Origin: Taudactylus pleione
Taxonomy: Eukaryota > Chordata > Amphibia > Anura > Myobatrachidae
Assembly (NCBI GenBank): GCA_031769625.1
Contig: JAUIMM010000169.1
Span: forward strand, 11,528,001 to 11,592,000
Direction of reading: 5' to 3'
DNA: 64,000 nt
Shown here: positions 47,480-59,077 of the stretch, piece by piece
Numbering within the stretch: the first letter of the stretch is position 1
How the letters are laid out: each line of letters starts with the position of its first letter
Program-made: the position numbers and the translations under genes
Notes under the pieces: generated by a model
Database searches by the model: none
Told to the model about the DNA's origin: nothing
The model's input: only the letters and a program-made list of their open reading frames with translations

Positions 47480-48200
47480 CAGCCAGTCCTGGTTCCTAAA
47501 ATTATGGGGAACAAAACGAGTAGGGTTCCACTGTAATTTAGGAACCAGCACCTGGCTGCAGGGCCAGTCCTGATTTTAAATATATGGGGAAAAAAATGCG
47601 CAGGGGTCCCCCTATATTTAAAACCAGCACCGGACCAACCCGACCGGGGTGTAATGCCACAGCCCAGAGACACTTTCACCGGGGCTCTGTGGCAAAAGCC
47701 TTACAACCCCAAGCCGGGGATCTCAGGGGAGGTGGGGGTCCCCCCAAATAGGGATCCCCCCCCGAAACCCCAGGCTTGGTCTGAAGCCCGGGGCTCTTCC
47801 TCGCTCCCCTGGGCTGTGGGTGCAGGGGTAATAATAGGGTTAAATAGTAGTAAACTGTTGTATTTTACAGTGGGACTACAGGGCCAACATGTCTCCCCTT
47901 TGGCACTTGTGGAACTACAAGTGCCAGCAAACGGGTGGCACCCGTACCCCCACTGTAAAATAAATAGTTAAAAAAGCACAGTACACACACACCGTGACAA
48001 GTAAAAGTTTATTGCATACACCTACACACTCACACATACTTACCTACTGCCGGGTTATCACGTCCCCATCTCCAATGTAGAAATCCGTAAGGAGTACCTG
48101 CAAGAAAGATCCTCTAGTGTTAGTGGCCGCTAGTGGCCGCTGATTGGCTCAGCGGTCACGGTGTGTGTGTGTACTGTGCTTTTTTAACTATTGTTACTGT
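47480..48200. mobile_element. Non-autonomous element with internal 36-bp inverted repeat
   Basis: The left portion holds two similar tandem segments (CCAGTCCTG...TATGGGG). 47962-47998 and 48155-48192 are inverted copies over about 36 bp (AATAGTTAAAAAAGCACAGT at one, ACTGTGCTTTTTTAACTATT at the other), followed by GTTTCAGGGAGTCTCCC. Outer ends are uncertain. Confidence 0.5.
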
Positions 48201-48544
48201 TTCAGGGAGTCTCCCTGACAATCAGGAAGAGTTGGCAAGTATGATTGACATAAATTTCTGAATTAGATAGGATACTTAAAATCATGTTTAAATGGCAATG
48301 TCTGCATTATTTTAGTATAAGGTGGCTTAATATACATCCTCCTAACAAAGTTTTGTTTTGTGTACCAGTGTAGTAGAACTACTTGGATTAGCATCATAAT
48401 AAGCCAGTGCCATAAAGTTATTTCCCAGTAATAATGTTCAGTGAGATGTAATAACCAATGAAAATACCCAGCAATATTTTATATTGCAGGGATAATTTGC
48501 CAGTGACAATGAAGAACAATATCTATCATTAGTGATGCCCCACA

Positions 48545-48895
48545 GGAGTTTGACATTTAGAATGTCGAGACAATCTGAATACCAACGGTTTCTCAATGTC
48601 AACATCTGACATGGCGACCTTCATATTGTCGACATTGACAATGTCGAAATGCCCAACATATCGACATTATGCATGATGACAGTGAGAATGTCGATAGTCG
48701 ATAGTACTATTTTACCCTAACCCTCATATGTCTATAATGTAGACATGCATATTATCAACATTTTGTCAATGCTGATATGTCGACAGTATGAACATGTTGA
48801 CATTCTTTCCAAATATTTATGTATGTATTCTAAATGTCGGCATTCGGAACCATTCGACATTACAGTGTTGACATTCTGAATGTTGACACTGTGAT
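48545..48895. repeat. Repeat built of ATGTCGACAT-like words, copy 2
   Basis: Words such as TTGTCGACATTGACAATGTC, ATATGTCGACAG and ATGTTGACATTC recur every 10-30 bp; same class as 32620-32885. Confidence 0.75.
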
Positions 48896-49199
48896 TGCAT
48901 ACCAGTGGGCGCATGCCACATTCTCATGCCTCTCTGTCCTGCTCGCTTTCCTCTATTATTATAATGAGGAAATAAATGTTGGCAATTATAAGTAAAAAAA
49001 AATAAAAAATATTAAATAAATAAAAGCAACATAAAACATTTCTATGCTGACTCCTAAACAGCTCTGCCCTGGGTAAGTGCACTGTTTGCCTATATGGTAA
49101 ATATATCTTTGACCAACCCCAGATTGGTGGGTGCAGAGGTAGCAGGCAGGTTGTAGAGTTGCAGTCTTGGATGGACAAATGGTACAACACTTAGCAGAC

Positions 49200-50420
49200 T
49201 TTCTCATATGCTGCCAAGTGAACTCTCTCTTCAGTGTCAGGTACTTGCTGCAGGATAAATAGTGTCTGAGTAAAATGTACTTCATGGTTGTCATCCTTCA
49301 GGAAATGTACCCAAAGGTCACATTTTCAGTAGACAGTTAAAAATAATCAGACATCGTAATCAGGAAGCACATGGTTTTGACCACAGGACTTTCACATTAA
49401 CATTTCACCCAAACTATCATGTATTCTATTGCACACTAGTCTAAACAATAATGTGAACAAGTCAACTGTGGTAACTGTAATTGCTGGAAGCTCAGCCACA
49501 CTTCCCAAACTGTAGGAATGCCCAGGCAACAGAGTAGCGGAACAATATTATTATATCATTCAGTATTTCCATCCTTCATCCACCTCATATTAATGGCAAG
49601 CAGTAAGATCAGTGAATACAATTATTCAGGGCCATAGCAGGGTGATAATCTGGAAATGTGATATCATGATGACCTTGCGATGAGGGGACGTGCCGACAGG
49701 ACAAGGAAGTAGCTGACTGACTGAAGCGTCCTTAGGAAAACTCCAGGTAGCTCTGCTGCCATTTTCCAGGCTGCAAGGTGGCATCCAGACACTCTGCAAG
49801 AGAAAATCCAGGTGTCACAGGAGAGCCATGCTGCCGACCCATAGGCTCTGCGCACTGGGAGAGTTACCACACACTCACCCCTAGTTACAGCCAAGCAATT
49901 ATTTCTCAGCAAGAGCTTATTTACAAACTTGCCCAGGCAGTATAGACATTATACGGTACTTACCTACCTTCCTGAAGTCTCCGGGAGGCTCATACATTTT
50001 GGGTGGCTCTCCTGGACTCCAGAATGAGTAGGCCAGTCTCCTACATGCTGCTCCCTGACACCATACTTCCTGAGTGAAATGGGTGATCCAGGTGGCTTGA
50101 TGACGTTACTTTGTATAGCAGGGCACTAGGTCACAAAGACGTGATTGCAGCACCATGCCCCCAGCACCTCCCACCAGGCTGCTTAAATGTGGGCATGTAT
50201 CATTATTACCATACCAAAATACATTTTTCTGCACCTTTCCTCTATTACCCTCTATTACAGTACTTACCCTATACATGCCCCAACATCATTTATCCTTTTT
50301 AATCCTTGTAGTCAAAATGATGACACATATACTTATATACATAAAGTCCTGCATAAAGGTAGTGCTGAACACACTTCTGTCCCCTCACAGGGGAAGGGGG
50401 GGGGGTATCAAATGTTCAAG
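49200..50420. other. Upstream flank without identified genes
   Basis: Mostly unique-looking AT-rich DNA. A degraded CTCCGGGAGGCTC repeat fragment lies at 49960-50080, related to those at 51330-51420 and 55037-55115. No exon-like signal. Confidence 0.6.
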
Positions 50421-50565
50421 AGAGAGAAAGTGAAGAAGCTACTAGTATCCAATGGGCTTCTGTCATTTATCTAGCGCAGACTATAAAAGAACAGAAGCTG
50501 GTTGGTTGCTATGGACAACTTATCTGCTTTACCTCTCTCGAAGGTTTGATACATCGCTCCATAGA
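50420..50565. mobile_element. Foldback MITE, CCAATCA-type family (diverged copy)
   Basis: GAGAGAGAAAGTGAAGAAGC and ATCCAATGGGCTTCTGTCA on the left; GAAGCTGGTTGGTTGC and TTTACCTCTCTCGAAGG on the right. Confidence 0.5.
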
Positions 50566-50999
50566 CAAAAACATGGAACTCTGTGTCTGATTCAGACCCA
50601 GACGCTATTTGCGGACGGTCGTTCCAAAAAAGGGGCCGTCTATTTAAATTGAGTGCTCGCTCTTTGCGGTTTGTTGACGCCTCTATGTCTGAGCGAGTGA
50701 ACGAAAAATGCGCTCGCTATTTTGTAAAGACGCCCCTTTGCCGTTCGCATCACACGTCATCTCCGGTATTTATTAGATTAATCGAAAGGCATCTGAACTG
50801 CTCTCAGTGCTTGTGGTAGCTTTTTCTTACCGCTATCACTGCGAGCAGTTCAGGCTGAAAGACAACCAAGTGACGTGGTCGATGACGCTCCTTTACTAAT
50901 CATGCACTCCCATTAAACGCCCTTTTGACCGTTAGGCACGCCTGCGTTCGGATCTCCACTCCCCCGTTTTCTGTCAGAGGAGTGTGTGCTGAGTCCTGT

Positions 51000-51430
51000 A
51001 ACAAACGTGGTCAAAGTTTTACAGCTGACCTTTATATCATATTTGCCGACTTTATGGCTGCCCCTTCTGGGAGGGAGCAGCCAGATCGGCAGGATGGGGG
51101 CGTGGCCGGGACAAGGGGGAGTGGCCAGGCAGGTGCATTCGTGGGCGTAAGGAGGGGCAACGTGATTGCGTCATTTTGGCCCTGCACAATGCCGATAATA
51201 CAGGTATTTTTGGAGCAGGGGGCGGGGCCAAAATGACCCGATTCAGTGTGAATCGCGTCCCCGGCCCCCTCCGCTGTGGGGGTTTAATTATTAATCATGG
51301 GGGGAGGGGGTCGGGGTGATCGGCAGGTGCCGGGCGGCTTGCCTGCCTTTCCAGGAGGGCCGGGAGCTGCACCTGATTTTCGGGAGGCTTCCGGCAACAT
51401 CGGGAGGGTAGGCAAGTCTGCTTTATATGC
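51000..51430. repeat. GC-rich repeat fragments with CGGGAGG motifs
   Basis: Contains GGGGGCGTGGCC-type words and TTTTCGGGAGGCTTCCGG, then CGGGAGGGTAGGCAAG. The same end motif occurs at 55037-55115 (CTACCCTCCCGGTTTTCGCG). Confidence 0.45.
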
Positions 51431-52758
51431 TTATGTACACACAATGCTCTCTTCGATGCATTTGTGAACCATCGATGGGGGTACGGCTGCTGGGGATACG
51501 GGTGGCGGACCAATCAAAAACTGCGATGGGGCTTAGCAGCCGCCAGGGGATGGGGCTAACATCAAGAAAACAAATTAACCATCTGGCCATCCCTATGCTG
51601 CATAGACCATGCGTTGCAGGACAGTGTTCATGAATAATAATAAATTCTATTTATTATTAACATCACTTGCTATTGTGGTGCAGCACTTATGTCATAATAG
51701 TTGTAATATATAAAGTACAGATCCCTTGAACTCTCTTGGTGGGGTTCGTCTACTAAGAGCTGTAATAGCTGACTCTTATAATTACTGCTGTCAAAAGCAC
51801 AGTTTTGGAGCTATTGTAATATATATCCATATATAATAATATATATCCATATATATATATTAGTTTTGGAGCTATTGTTGTAATACATATCCATATATAA
51901 TAATACTTTCCCAAAATAGTATGGCTTGTTATGTTCATACCTATTAATACTGCTGTGTCAAAGTCTATTCTCCCTTTGTGACCTTCAAATTAAATATTAG
52001 CTAACATGCTGTAAAAAACTGCTGTATGCATGTCATGTATAATGTAGGGTTTGTGGATGTGTAGGTGCCAGCTCTTTGGGTGCGTGTCCACAGTCACATT
52101 AGAACATACCTCCAGATTTTTTGGGGGGTTGGGAAGTGTTGCACTGCCACATGCTTTGGAGGCAGATGGCATGGTATGCGGCATAAAAAAATTGTATTTA
52201 AACAAATAATAAGCCCAGTAGAGCATGTCCTGCCTATCGGGGTTGTAGCCATACTCCCAGAGTGCCATTGTTAAGCCTCTGTCCCACTGAGGGCTATGCA
52301 GGCCTGGATGTTGGCAGTATGTTTTGCACCTAGTAAAAGGCAGGACAGGGTTGGGTTTGGGATACCAGCGGTCCAGATGCCGGCAGTCAGAATACCGACA
52401 GCGGCATCCCAACAGTCAGAATCTCGACACCCATAGGTAAGCACCATCAGAGATTGCACCAGCCGTATGGTAACCATAGGGATGTATGTGCACTTGGACT
52501 CATGCGCAGATTGAAAACATTGGGCGCTACTGTGCGCATATCTGAATCCGTCCCAATGTGACTTATAATGTCCCCTTACTATCATGAGCTACTGATACTC
52601 CTTCAATGATCTAGGAATCCAAAACGGATGGAGCGTACTAGGTGTATAACTAAGGGGGATGGGGCGGGGTATGTGCCCTGGGTGCTGTAGGATCCGGCGA
52701 CACGCCGCCAGCCGCCGTCCAGGTCAGTGGTTTTAGTGTGTAGTGCAGAACGTACTGA

Positions 52759-53197
52759 GGGCCTCACGCTCTGAATCAGGGCGGGCGCTTGTTTTTTAAG
52801 TTGCAGCCTCCTGGCCGCTCGCATAGCTGTGGGTGACCACCCACAGCTTACGCGAGCGGCCAGGTGATGGTCGCGATGGTCAAGACCATTGCGACCATCG
52901 GGCTTGCGACGAGACCCTTACGGTAGGGTCTCGTTGCCGCAAGCCCCAGTGGACTTCCTGCTCTAATAGTGCAGGAAGTCCACCTACTGACATCACAAGT
53001 GATGTCAGTAGGGCCGCCCACAAACGGCAGGCGTTCCTGCAGGAACGCTTCCGTTTGCCCAGCCACCCCCCCTCCCCGCCTACAAAATGGAGCGAGTGCT
53101 TTTTGTGCCCGCTCCTGGGCTTGCGCACGCATGCACTGGCTCGCAATCGACCCGCTTGCGAGCGCAATGCGCTTGCAAGCGGGTCTGAATCACGCCC
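52759..53197 (+). mobile_element. Hairpin-chain MITE, copy 3 (439 bp)
   Basis: Flanked by TGA on both sides (52756-52758, 53198-53200); ends GGGCCTCACGCTCTGAATC and GTCTGAATCACGCCC. Hairpins in copy-1 order: GCATAGCTGTGGGTGACC, GATGGTCGCGATGGTCAAG, GAGACCCTTACGGTAGGGTC, GTGGACTTCCTGC (52949-52983), ACTGACATCACAAGTGATGT, CAAACGGCAGGCGTTCC (53021-53057), and GACCCGCTTGCGAGCGC at the end. It lacks the CAAAGGGGGCGTG hairpin, which explains the shorter length. Confidence 0.85.
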
Positions 53198-53480
53198 TGA
53201 GTGCGGTCAGCACTACACAATAAAACTAACAGTGAGTGTACTACCGTGTACCGGTGTGTTTTATTTAGCGGCCAATACGAGTCAAACTCTTATTGGCTGC
53301 TGCACCCAGGGCTGAAACCGGGCTGGAGCTCACTCATGAGCTCCGCCTTAAAGCTTCTGCAGTGGGTGAAGGGTGAGACGTCGTCACATCTCTTCTATAG
53401 TGCCGAGAGGAGCAGACGGGTGGGTGCAGGAGCGGGGATTCGGGTAAGTATAGTTTTGTGTGTCTGTGTGTTTTATATGT

Positions 53481-53801
53481 AAGGGGCACTACTGGGGGCA
53501 CTGTATAAGGGGCACTACTGGGGGCCCTGTATAAGGTTCACTACTGGAGCCACTGCATAGGGGGTACTGTATAAGGGGGATTGATAAGGAGCACTACTGG
53601 GGACACTGTATAAGGGGCACTACTGGAGGCACTGCATAAGGGGCACTACTGGGGGCACTGTATAAGGGGCATTGTATAAGGGGCACTACTGGAGGCACTG
53701 TATAAGGGGCACTTCTGGGAGCACTGTATAAGGGGCAAGGGGCACTGCATTAGGGGCACTACTGGGGACACTGTATAAGGGGCACTACTGGAGGCACTGT
53801 T
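53481..53801. repeat. Minisatellite, GGGGCACTACTGGGGGCACT units
   Basis: Roughly 27-40 bp units of GGGGCACTACTGG(A/G)GGCACT plus GTATAA, about ten copies with indels. It lies immediately upstream of the Harbinger transposase remnant. Confidence 0.9.
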
Positions 53802-53859
53802 TAGGCTATTCTCAAGTCAGCCCTGCAAAGCCTTAAATGTCATAAGAAATTGCCTTTTT

Positions 53860-54131
53860 CAGGCTCACAAAGATGAGGTCACAAAGAGAAGAGAAGGGAG
53901 CAGTGGGGACTGCTCACAGCATTAAATGTAATGCCTGAAGTGATTGCTGTCTGCTGTATTTTGCATAATATATGTGAAATACAGAAGGAGCAATTCCACC
54001 GCGAGTGGAACATCCAGGACCCTTCCCTGTCCATTAGTCCACTTGATTCTGTGGCCGATGAGGAGAACCATAGCTGGACTGCAGATCACATCCGGGCCAC
54101 TCTTACAGCTAACCTCACCTCTATGTTATAA
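53860..54131 (+). pseudogene. PIF/Harbinger transposase, C-terminal remnant
   Basis: The plus strand encodes WGLLTALNVMPEVIAV then CCILHNICEIQKEQF, the conserved C-terminal segment of Harbinger (HARBI1-like) DDE transposases, with a stop at 54131. The DDE catalytic core upstream is missing or unrecognisable and a minisatellite abuts it, so this is a dead fragment. The in-frame ATG at 53931 is internal, not a start. Confidence 0.8.
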
Positions 54132-54463
54132 ACAAGGACACAAAAGTTTTTATTGTTTAAAGACAGTTTTTTATATTATTAAAAAAATATATTAAAGTGG
54201 AAATGTATATAGTTTAACTGTGAATGATTGTCACCTTTTAATACAATACAAACAAAATATTATTGGAAAAGTTAAATAACTTGACAAAACATTTCCATTA
54301 GTAAACAGTGCCTACTATTTGTGTGCAGTACAGCATACCTCTATGCACATGTAAGGTACATAATATAATTTTGTGTAATTTTAGCAAGAATGGAGTGCTA
54401 GCATGTAGTGTTCACTGTAGGTACAGGGTGCTGATCCATACGGCGCAAAAAAAAAAAACAAGC

Positions 54464-55028
54464 CATGTACAGCTACATTAACATTAGCTATATATCCCAT
54501 GTACAGTGCAGCTACATTACCAGTAGCTTTATATATCCCATGTACAGTGCAGATACATTACCAGTAGCTATATATCCCATGTACAGTGCAGTTACATTAC
54601 CAGTAGCTTTATATATCCCATGTACAGTGCAGATACATTACCAGCAGCTATATATCCCATGTACAGTGCAGCTACATTACCAGTAGCTTTATATATCCCA
54701 TGTACAGTGCAGATACATTACCAGTAGCTATATATCCCATGTACAGTGCAGCTACATTATCAGTAGCTTTATATATCCCATGTACAGTGCAGCTTCATTA
54801 CCAGTAGCTAAATATCCCATGTACAGTGCAGCTACATTACCAGTAGTTATATATCCCATGTACAGTGCAGCTACATTACCAGTAGCTATATATCCCATGT
54901 ACAGTACAGCTGCATTGCCAGTAGCTATATATCCCATTTACAGTACAGCTACATTACCAGTAGCTATATATCCCATGTACAGTACAACTACATTACCAGT
55001 AGCTATAGATAACATGTACAGTACAGCT
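54464..55028. repeat. 39/41-bp minisatellite with dimeric higher-order unit
   Basis: About 14 units of CAGCTACATTACCAGTAGCT followed by ATATATCCCATGTACAGTG. For the first half, units alternate between GCTATATATCCC and GCTTTATATATCCC forms (with GCAGATACATT/GCAGCTACATT also alternating), giving an 80-bp dimer; later units are monomeric. It creates long artificial frames on both strands. Confidence 0.95.
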
Positions 55029-55036
55029 CATACATG

Positions 55037-55115
55037 CCTACCCTCCCGGTTTTCGCGGGAGGCTCCCGATTTTTCGGGTAACCCCCCGCACCCCCGGAAG
55101 GGTAGGCATTTCTCC
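55037..55115. repeat. CGGGAGG repeat fragment
   Basis: CTACCCTCCCGGTTTTCGCG to GGAAGGGTAGGCA forms a foldback; related to 51330-51420. Confidence 0.5.
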
Positions 55116-55339
55116 CGCAATGGTACACAGCATACATATTTTGTACAATGAACTGGTGTGTAATATGAAATGATGCCTGTAGCCAGGTTTAAATAATCAT
55201 ACACTTATAAAATAACAAAGACTTTCTAAAAGTCATACGTATTAAACTTTACAACAAGTAACATTATAAGAAAAATGTGGTTTAAAAAAACCATAAACAT
55301 ATGATACCTCTGTACAGACGGAAGTAAACTTTTGCCCTA

Positions 55340-55620
55340 TTAAACACTTGCCTGGCATGGTCACATCAGATGCGACCACACCAGGCTGGGCTTTCCCTGA
55401 CATGATCGCATCTGATGCGACCAGTCAGAAACGTCCTGGGGGCGGCTGTTGGAAGAGAATCTTTCAGCAGCCATCAGCCTTAGAGGGACCTCCATGTCCC
55501 TCTGCACTTTTGGATCCTGCTCCAGTGTCTGCTGATCACTGCTGGACACAGTGATGATCAGCCAGCCCGGCGGCGTCACCCAAACCCCCCCCCCCACCTC
55601 GCCCTGCTACTCACAGCCGC
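55340..55620. repeat. GC-rich repeat with GATGCGACCA palindromes
   Basis: TGGTCACATCAGATGCGACC and ATGATCGCATCTGATGCGAC are inverted relatives. No coding frame. Confidence 0.4.
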
Positions 55621-55899
55621 ACGGAAAGTGTAATAGATGCAGACGTCGGGCAATCTGATAGAGGGGCAGTGGCTCCTTGTTGCCCCTGTCCGCCGGCGAA
55701 AGCTCTCATACCTGGCCTCGCTGCCTGTGTGCCCACTGCCCGGCTCTGTTCCTTGCAGCCGCCAAGGAAAGGTGTCATAACTGCCCATTGTTTCTGTGCC
55801 CGGTACTGCTCCTCCCAGCTGCGGGGCAATCTGTTAAGGGAGCTTTGCAGTGGCTCCTTGCTCCCCTTATGTACCCGGCGTTGCTGCTCCAGTTCATTG

Positions 55900-56530
55900 A
55901 CCATCAATGTTTTCAAAACTTCGATAGTTGCTGGCTGTGTAGTTTTGCCATCAATGGATGAGTGGGAGCTGATGTTTTGTTTTTGTGTGGCAGAACGGAT
56001 CTTAGCCCCCCTACACCCGCTAAGCCTTGCCCCCATTTTTGATTGGCCCGTGGCTCGCCGTGCCCGCAGCAGAAGTGACCATCAAAGATAGATGTTTTTT
56101 TTGTGCCATCGATGGTAATCAACAATGTGCCCATCGATGGACACCCCACCAATGGCCATCCGTAGGACATATAGTATATAGCAGCGCCCTGGCCGCCTGC
56201 AGTAGTATTGATTATCTATACTTACTGATTTTGACATATTGGAGAAAAACGATTTTTGTTTTTTGGAGAAAAGTTAATGTGGATTAACCTAGGGACAGCC
56301 ATCAACCCTCAATGGCGTGTGCCTGATGGCAAGCACTGATACCTCCCCATCAATGGCAGCACCAGATGTTAATAAAACATTGGTGGTGCAGGCCCGATGG
56401 TTGTGCTCTGCACATGGACAAAACCCAACCATCGATGGCTGCATCATCAATGGTTTTCTAATGATGGTCCAAAATCATCGGTCATTGATGGTACAGGCAT
56501 CGATGGCTATCACTACAGAATACCATATAA
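55900..56530. repeat. Repeat built of CCATCGATGG-like words
   Basis: Words CCATCGATGG, CCATCAATGG and TCATTGATGG recur at irregular 10-60 bp spacing, for example near 56107, 56141, 56349, 56430, 56446 and 56492. Isolated related words occur at 51470. Confidence 0.65.
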
Positions 56531-57037
56531 AATTGCTATTTTTATGGTATAATGATTTTAAAAAAATATTAATAAAATTGTGTTGGATAAGTTTTAAATA
56601 CATGTTCTTGACCCATTTCAATAAAAAAAAAAAAAAAAAAAATATTTCAGAGCGGTTTTTGACAAAATAAATTAGTCAGTTAAGTGGTTAAAAAAAGGCT
56701 ACATTAAGGCAAATTTCTATTTAGAATATTCTGGGCTTTGCTGGAGATGCACTAGGGTCATAGTAAGGCCCTCTATTGTAGGGGTCATAAGGGTGATCTT
56801 GGTAGGGTGAGCCATGTTGGAGTGGTGGCTGTGCGGGGTGCACCTGAGGGTGAGGGAACATACGCTCTAGGAAAGCGAACTGTCGCTCCTGAGATTCCCG
56901 TGACAAATGTTCCTGCATCGTCAGAAGCTGAGTCATGAAGGTCTGATGCATTTCACGCTCCGCCTTTAAACATTTGTCTAGGTGAGCATCCTCTTGAGCT
57001 GCCATTACTGTGTCCATTTCTTTAATTTGCTGTACAA

Positions 57038-57923
57038 CAGGGGTTCCCAACCACGGTCCGCAAAGCACACTAACAGTCCAGGTTTTAAGGATAGCCATAC
57101 TTGAGCACAGGTGACTTAATTATTACCTTGGTTATTTTGATTTAACCATCTGTGCTCAAGCATGGATATCCCTAAAACCAGGACTGTTAGGGGCATATTC
57201 AATTGGGTGCGATGTTTAGCGACGTAAAAAACCTTGCGCCCTTCGCACCCAATTTTGGATTACCGCGGATATGGGCATTCCCGATACCCGCGGTATCCAA
57301 TTTAAAAAAGTGGTAGCGGGGTTTTCAGTTCTGAAAACCCAGCGCCGCGCAAATTAAATAAAACAAAATTTGTGGCTCCCCTCTATCTTCTCACTGGAGA
57401 GGGGGCTGCTGGGAAGCTCCAGGGGCTGGTGGGAGGGGCAAGGGCTGCTGGGAGATGTAGTTCATCCTGCGCCCATTCCAGGGGGTCACACTGACACTGG
57501 GGGTCACACACACACACGCTCATACACACACACTACATTCTCACCGCTGCTGCTGGAGTCCGGGTCCCAACGCTGGATGCAGAAGAAAGCACTTCATAAG
57601 GTGAGTAATTACTGACTAATTAAGCTAATTGGAAACTTCCAAAAGTTTAATTAGTCATTAGGAGGGGTGCCGTTGGGGTCCCAGAGCAAGTCCCACTGAT
57701 TTTTCCTAAAATTAGCCATTTTAGAAAAAAATCACGCTAGCTCTGGAGGTGCGAGTATAATAACCTCCGGGCGTGCAAAATAGTAAAAAAAACCACACCT
57801 AATTGAATAGCAAAAAACCTGCACCTGCAAGAAAAACCTCACAGGTTCGGGTTTTTTGCTTTTCTCGCACCCAATTGAATATGCCCCTTAGTGTGCCTTG
57901 AGGACCGAGGTTTGGAATCACTG
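57038..57923. mobile_element. hAT-type MITE, copy B, interrupted internally
   Basis: Ends CAGGGGTTCCCAACC and TTTGGAATCACTG; perfect 8-bp target duplication CTGTACAA at 57030-57037 and 57924-57931. Split at 57187-57189 by the MITE 57190-57887. Same family as 5765-6289. Confidence 0.92.
57190..57887. mobile_element. Harbinger-like MITE inside hAT MITE copy B
   Basis: 698 bp flanked by TTA (57187-57189, 57888-57890). Ends GGGGCATATTCAATTGGGTG and the inverse CACCCAATTGAATATGCCCC, perfect over 20 bp. Contains a CACA-rich stretch and the AACTTCCAAAAGTTTAATTA block shared with 21464-22128. Confidence 0.92.
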
Positions 57924-58000
57924 CTGTACAAGTACGGAGGTCATAGCTTTGCCTGACTGTTCTGTTTTTGTCATCTTCTTCTTTGGCGGTACACTAAATA

Positions 58001-58500
58001 CTGCAAAGGGGAGAAACAAAAAACATTAGAATCAGCATTGAGCGTATATAAACATAGCAGAGGTAATAATGTACATGAGTCTGTGGCCTTCTCCTAGCTA
58101 CACTCTGTGACAGGTACTGTTTGCCTAAGGGCCGCAACTAGGAGTGTGTGAGCGGTGCGACAGCACGTAGAGCAGCACTCTGTGGGCAGCACCGCCGCTC
58201 ACCCACGGCTCCCTCATCAGGCTAGCAGGGAGCCTAGAATGCCACCCTGCAGCCAGAATCTATTAAGCAGTGCCACCCGGAGAGGATGCTTCGGCATTGC
58301 TGTAATCACCGGCGATTGTGGCTTCCCCACGTGACGTCATGCTGAGGGGGCGTGGCATGCACCGGGAGCGCTAGTAAAGGTGCAGGTTTGACTTGGCTAA
58401 TTTGTTAAAAATACTTTAACCGTTTTCATTTGTTCATTGTGCTGGTGTTTTTAAAATAAATGTTGTATGCTGTGTATGTTTTGAAAATTGTGGTACTTAC
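58001..58500 (-). other. Intron of the Harbinger Myb-like remnant
   Basis: Between donor CAAATT/GTAAGTACC (58501/58500) and acceptor at 58000. It carries a GC-rich patch at 58128-58385 (CACGTGACGTCATG) of unknown origin. Confidence 0.55.
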
Positions 58501-58960
58501 AATTTGTGCGTAAAGCTGGGTTGTCGGTATTCTGGGTCGTCCCAGGGTCACCGCTGATTGTAAGGGTGGGGGATAAGGTGTCATCAAGGGTGGAGCTTTT
58601 CCTTATCGTTTGAGTCATTTGCGATTAGCAGGGTGAGGATGGGCAGCATTGGGCACTTGGCACAGTTGTTTGGGTGCTGCTCTGGCTGCTTTCTGCTTTT
58701 GAGACCTGTGAACTGCCACTGAGGGAGGATGACAAAGTGGCGTTGCCAAACACACTGTAGCAGAGGTCATAGTACGGCCACTTATTTCGTGCAGCCACGC
58801 TTTTACGACAGTTGTGGTTGAGAACTTTTAAAAATTGCTTTGCAGGGCTTTCAGCTTGTTCACTACCTGCTGTTGTGACCTCTTTATACCCCTCGAAGCT
58901 AGGATTTTAGAGATATTTTTATAGACAATAGCATCCTTAACCGTCTCCTTCACATACAGA
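58501..58960 (-). pseudogene. Harbinger-associated Myb/SANT-like protein, DNA-binding exon, frameshifted
   Basis: The minus strand reads KNISKILASRGIKRSQQQVV then NKLKALQSNF, a trihelix/SANT-like segment. After a one-base shift in a T/A run it continues NHNCRKSVAARNKWPYYDLC YSVFG. A stop follows in the Ser-rich part (SSLSGSSQVSKAESSQSS). The 5' start of the exon is not certain. With the 56721-58000 exon it forms one dead gene. Confidence 0.75.
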
Positions 58961-59077
58961 TATATATATCCTCCTCTCCCCTTATGGTGAGCAGCTCCCT
59001 GACCTCTTCATAAGACTAGGTGCACTTTCTGAAATATGGTGGCTCCCTGTCTCCTGCATATCCTCTCTGCTATGCTG

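Larger units (their letters stand above)
56721..58000 (-). pseudogene. Harbinger-associated Myb/SANT-like protein, last exon, split by a hAT MITE
   Basis: The acceptor CCCTTTGCAG/TATTTAG at 58000 opens a frame (FSVPPKKKMTKTEQSGKAM), interrupted at 57923-57038 by a hAT MITE. If the MITE and one 8-bp duplication are ignored, the frame continues exactly into QQIKEMDTVMAAQED, a helical REMHQTFMTQLLTMQEHLSR segment, a Pro/Tyr-rich tail and a TAA stop at 56723-56721. Harbinger transposons carry such a Myb-like partner that brings the transposase to DNA. Confidence 0.8.

Noticed and set aside
54465..55151. Possible CRISPR-like array or repeat protein (PMYSAATLPVAIY units)
   Set aside because: Units are contiguous with no unique spacers; it is a eukaryotic minisatellite translated by chance.
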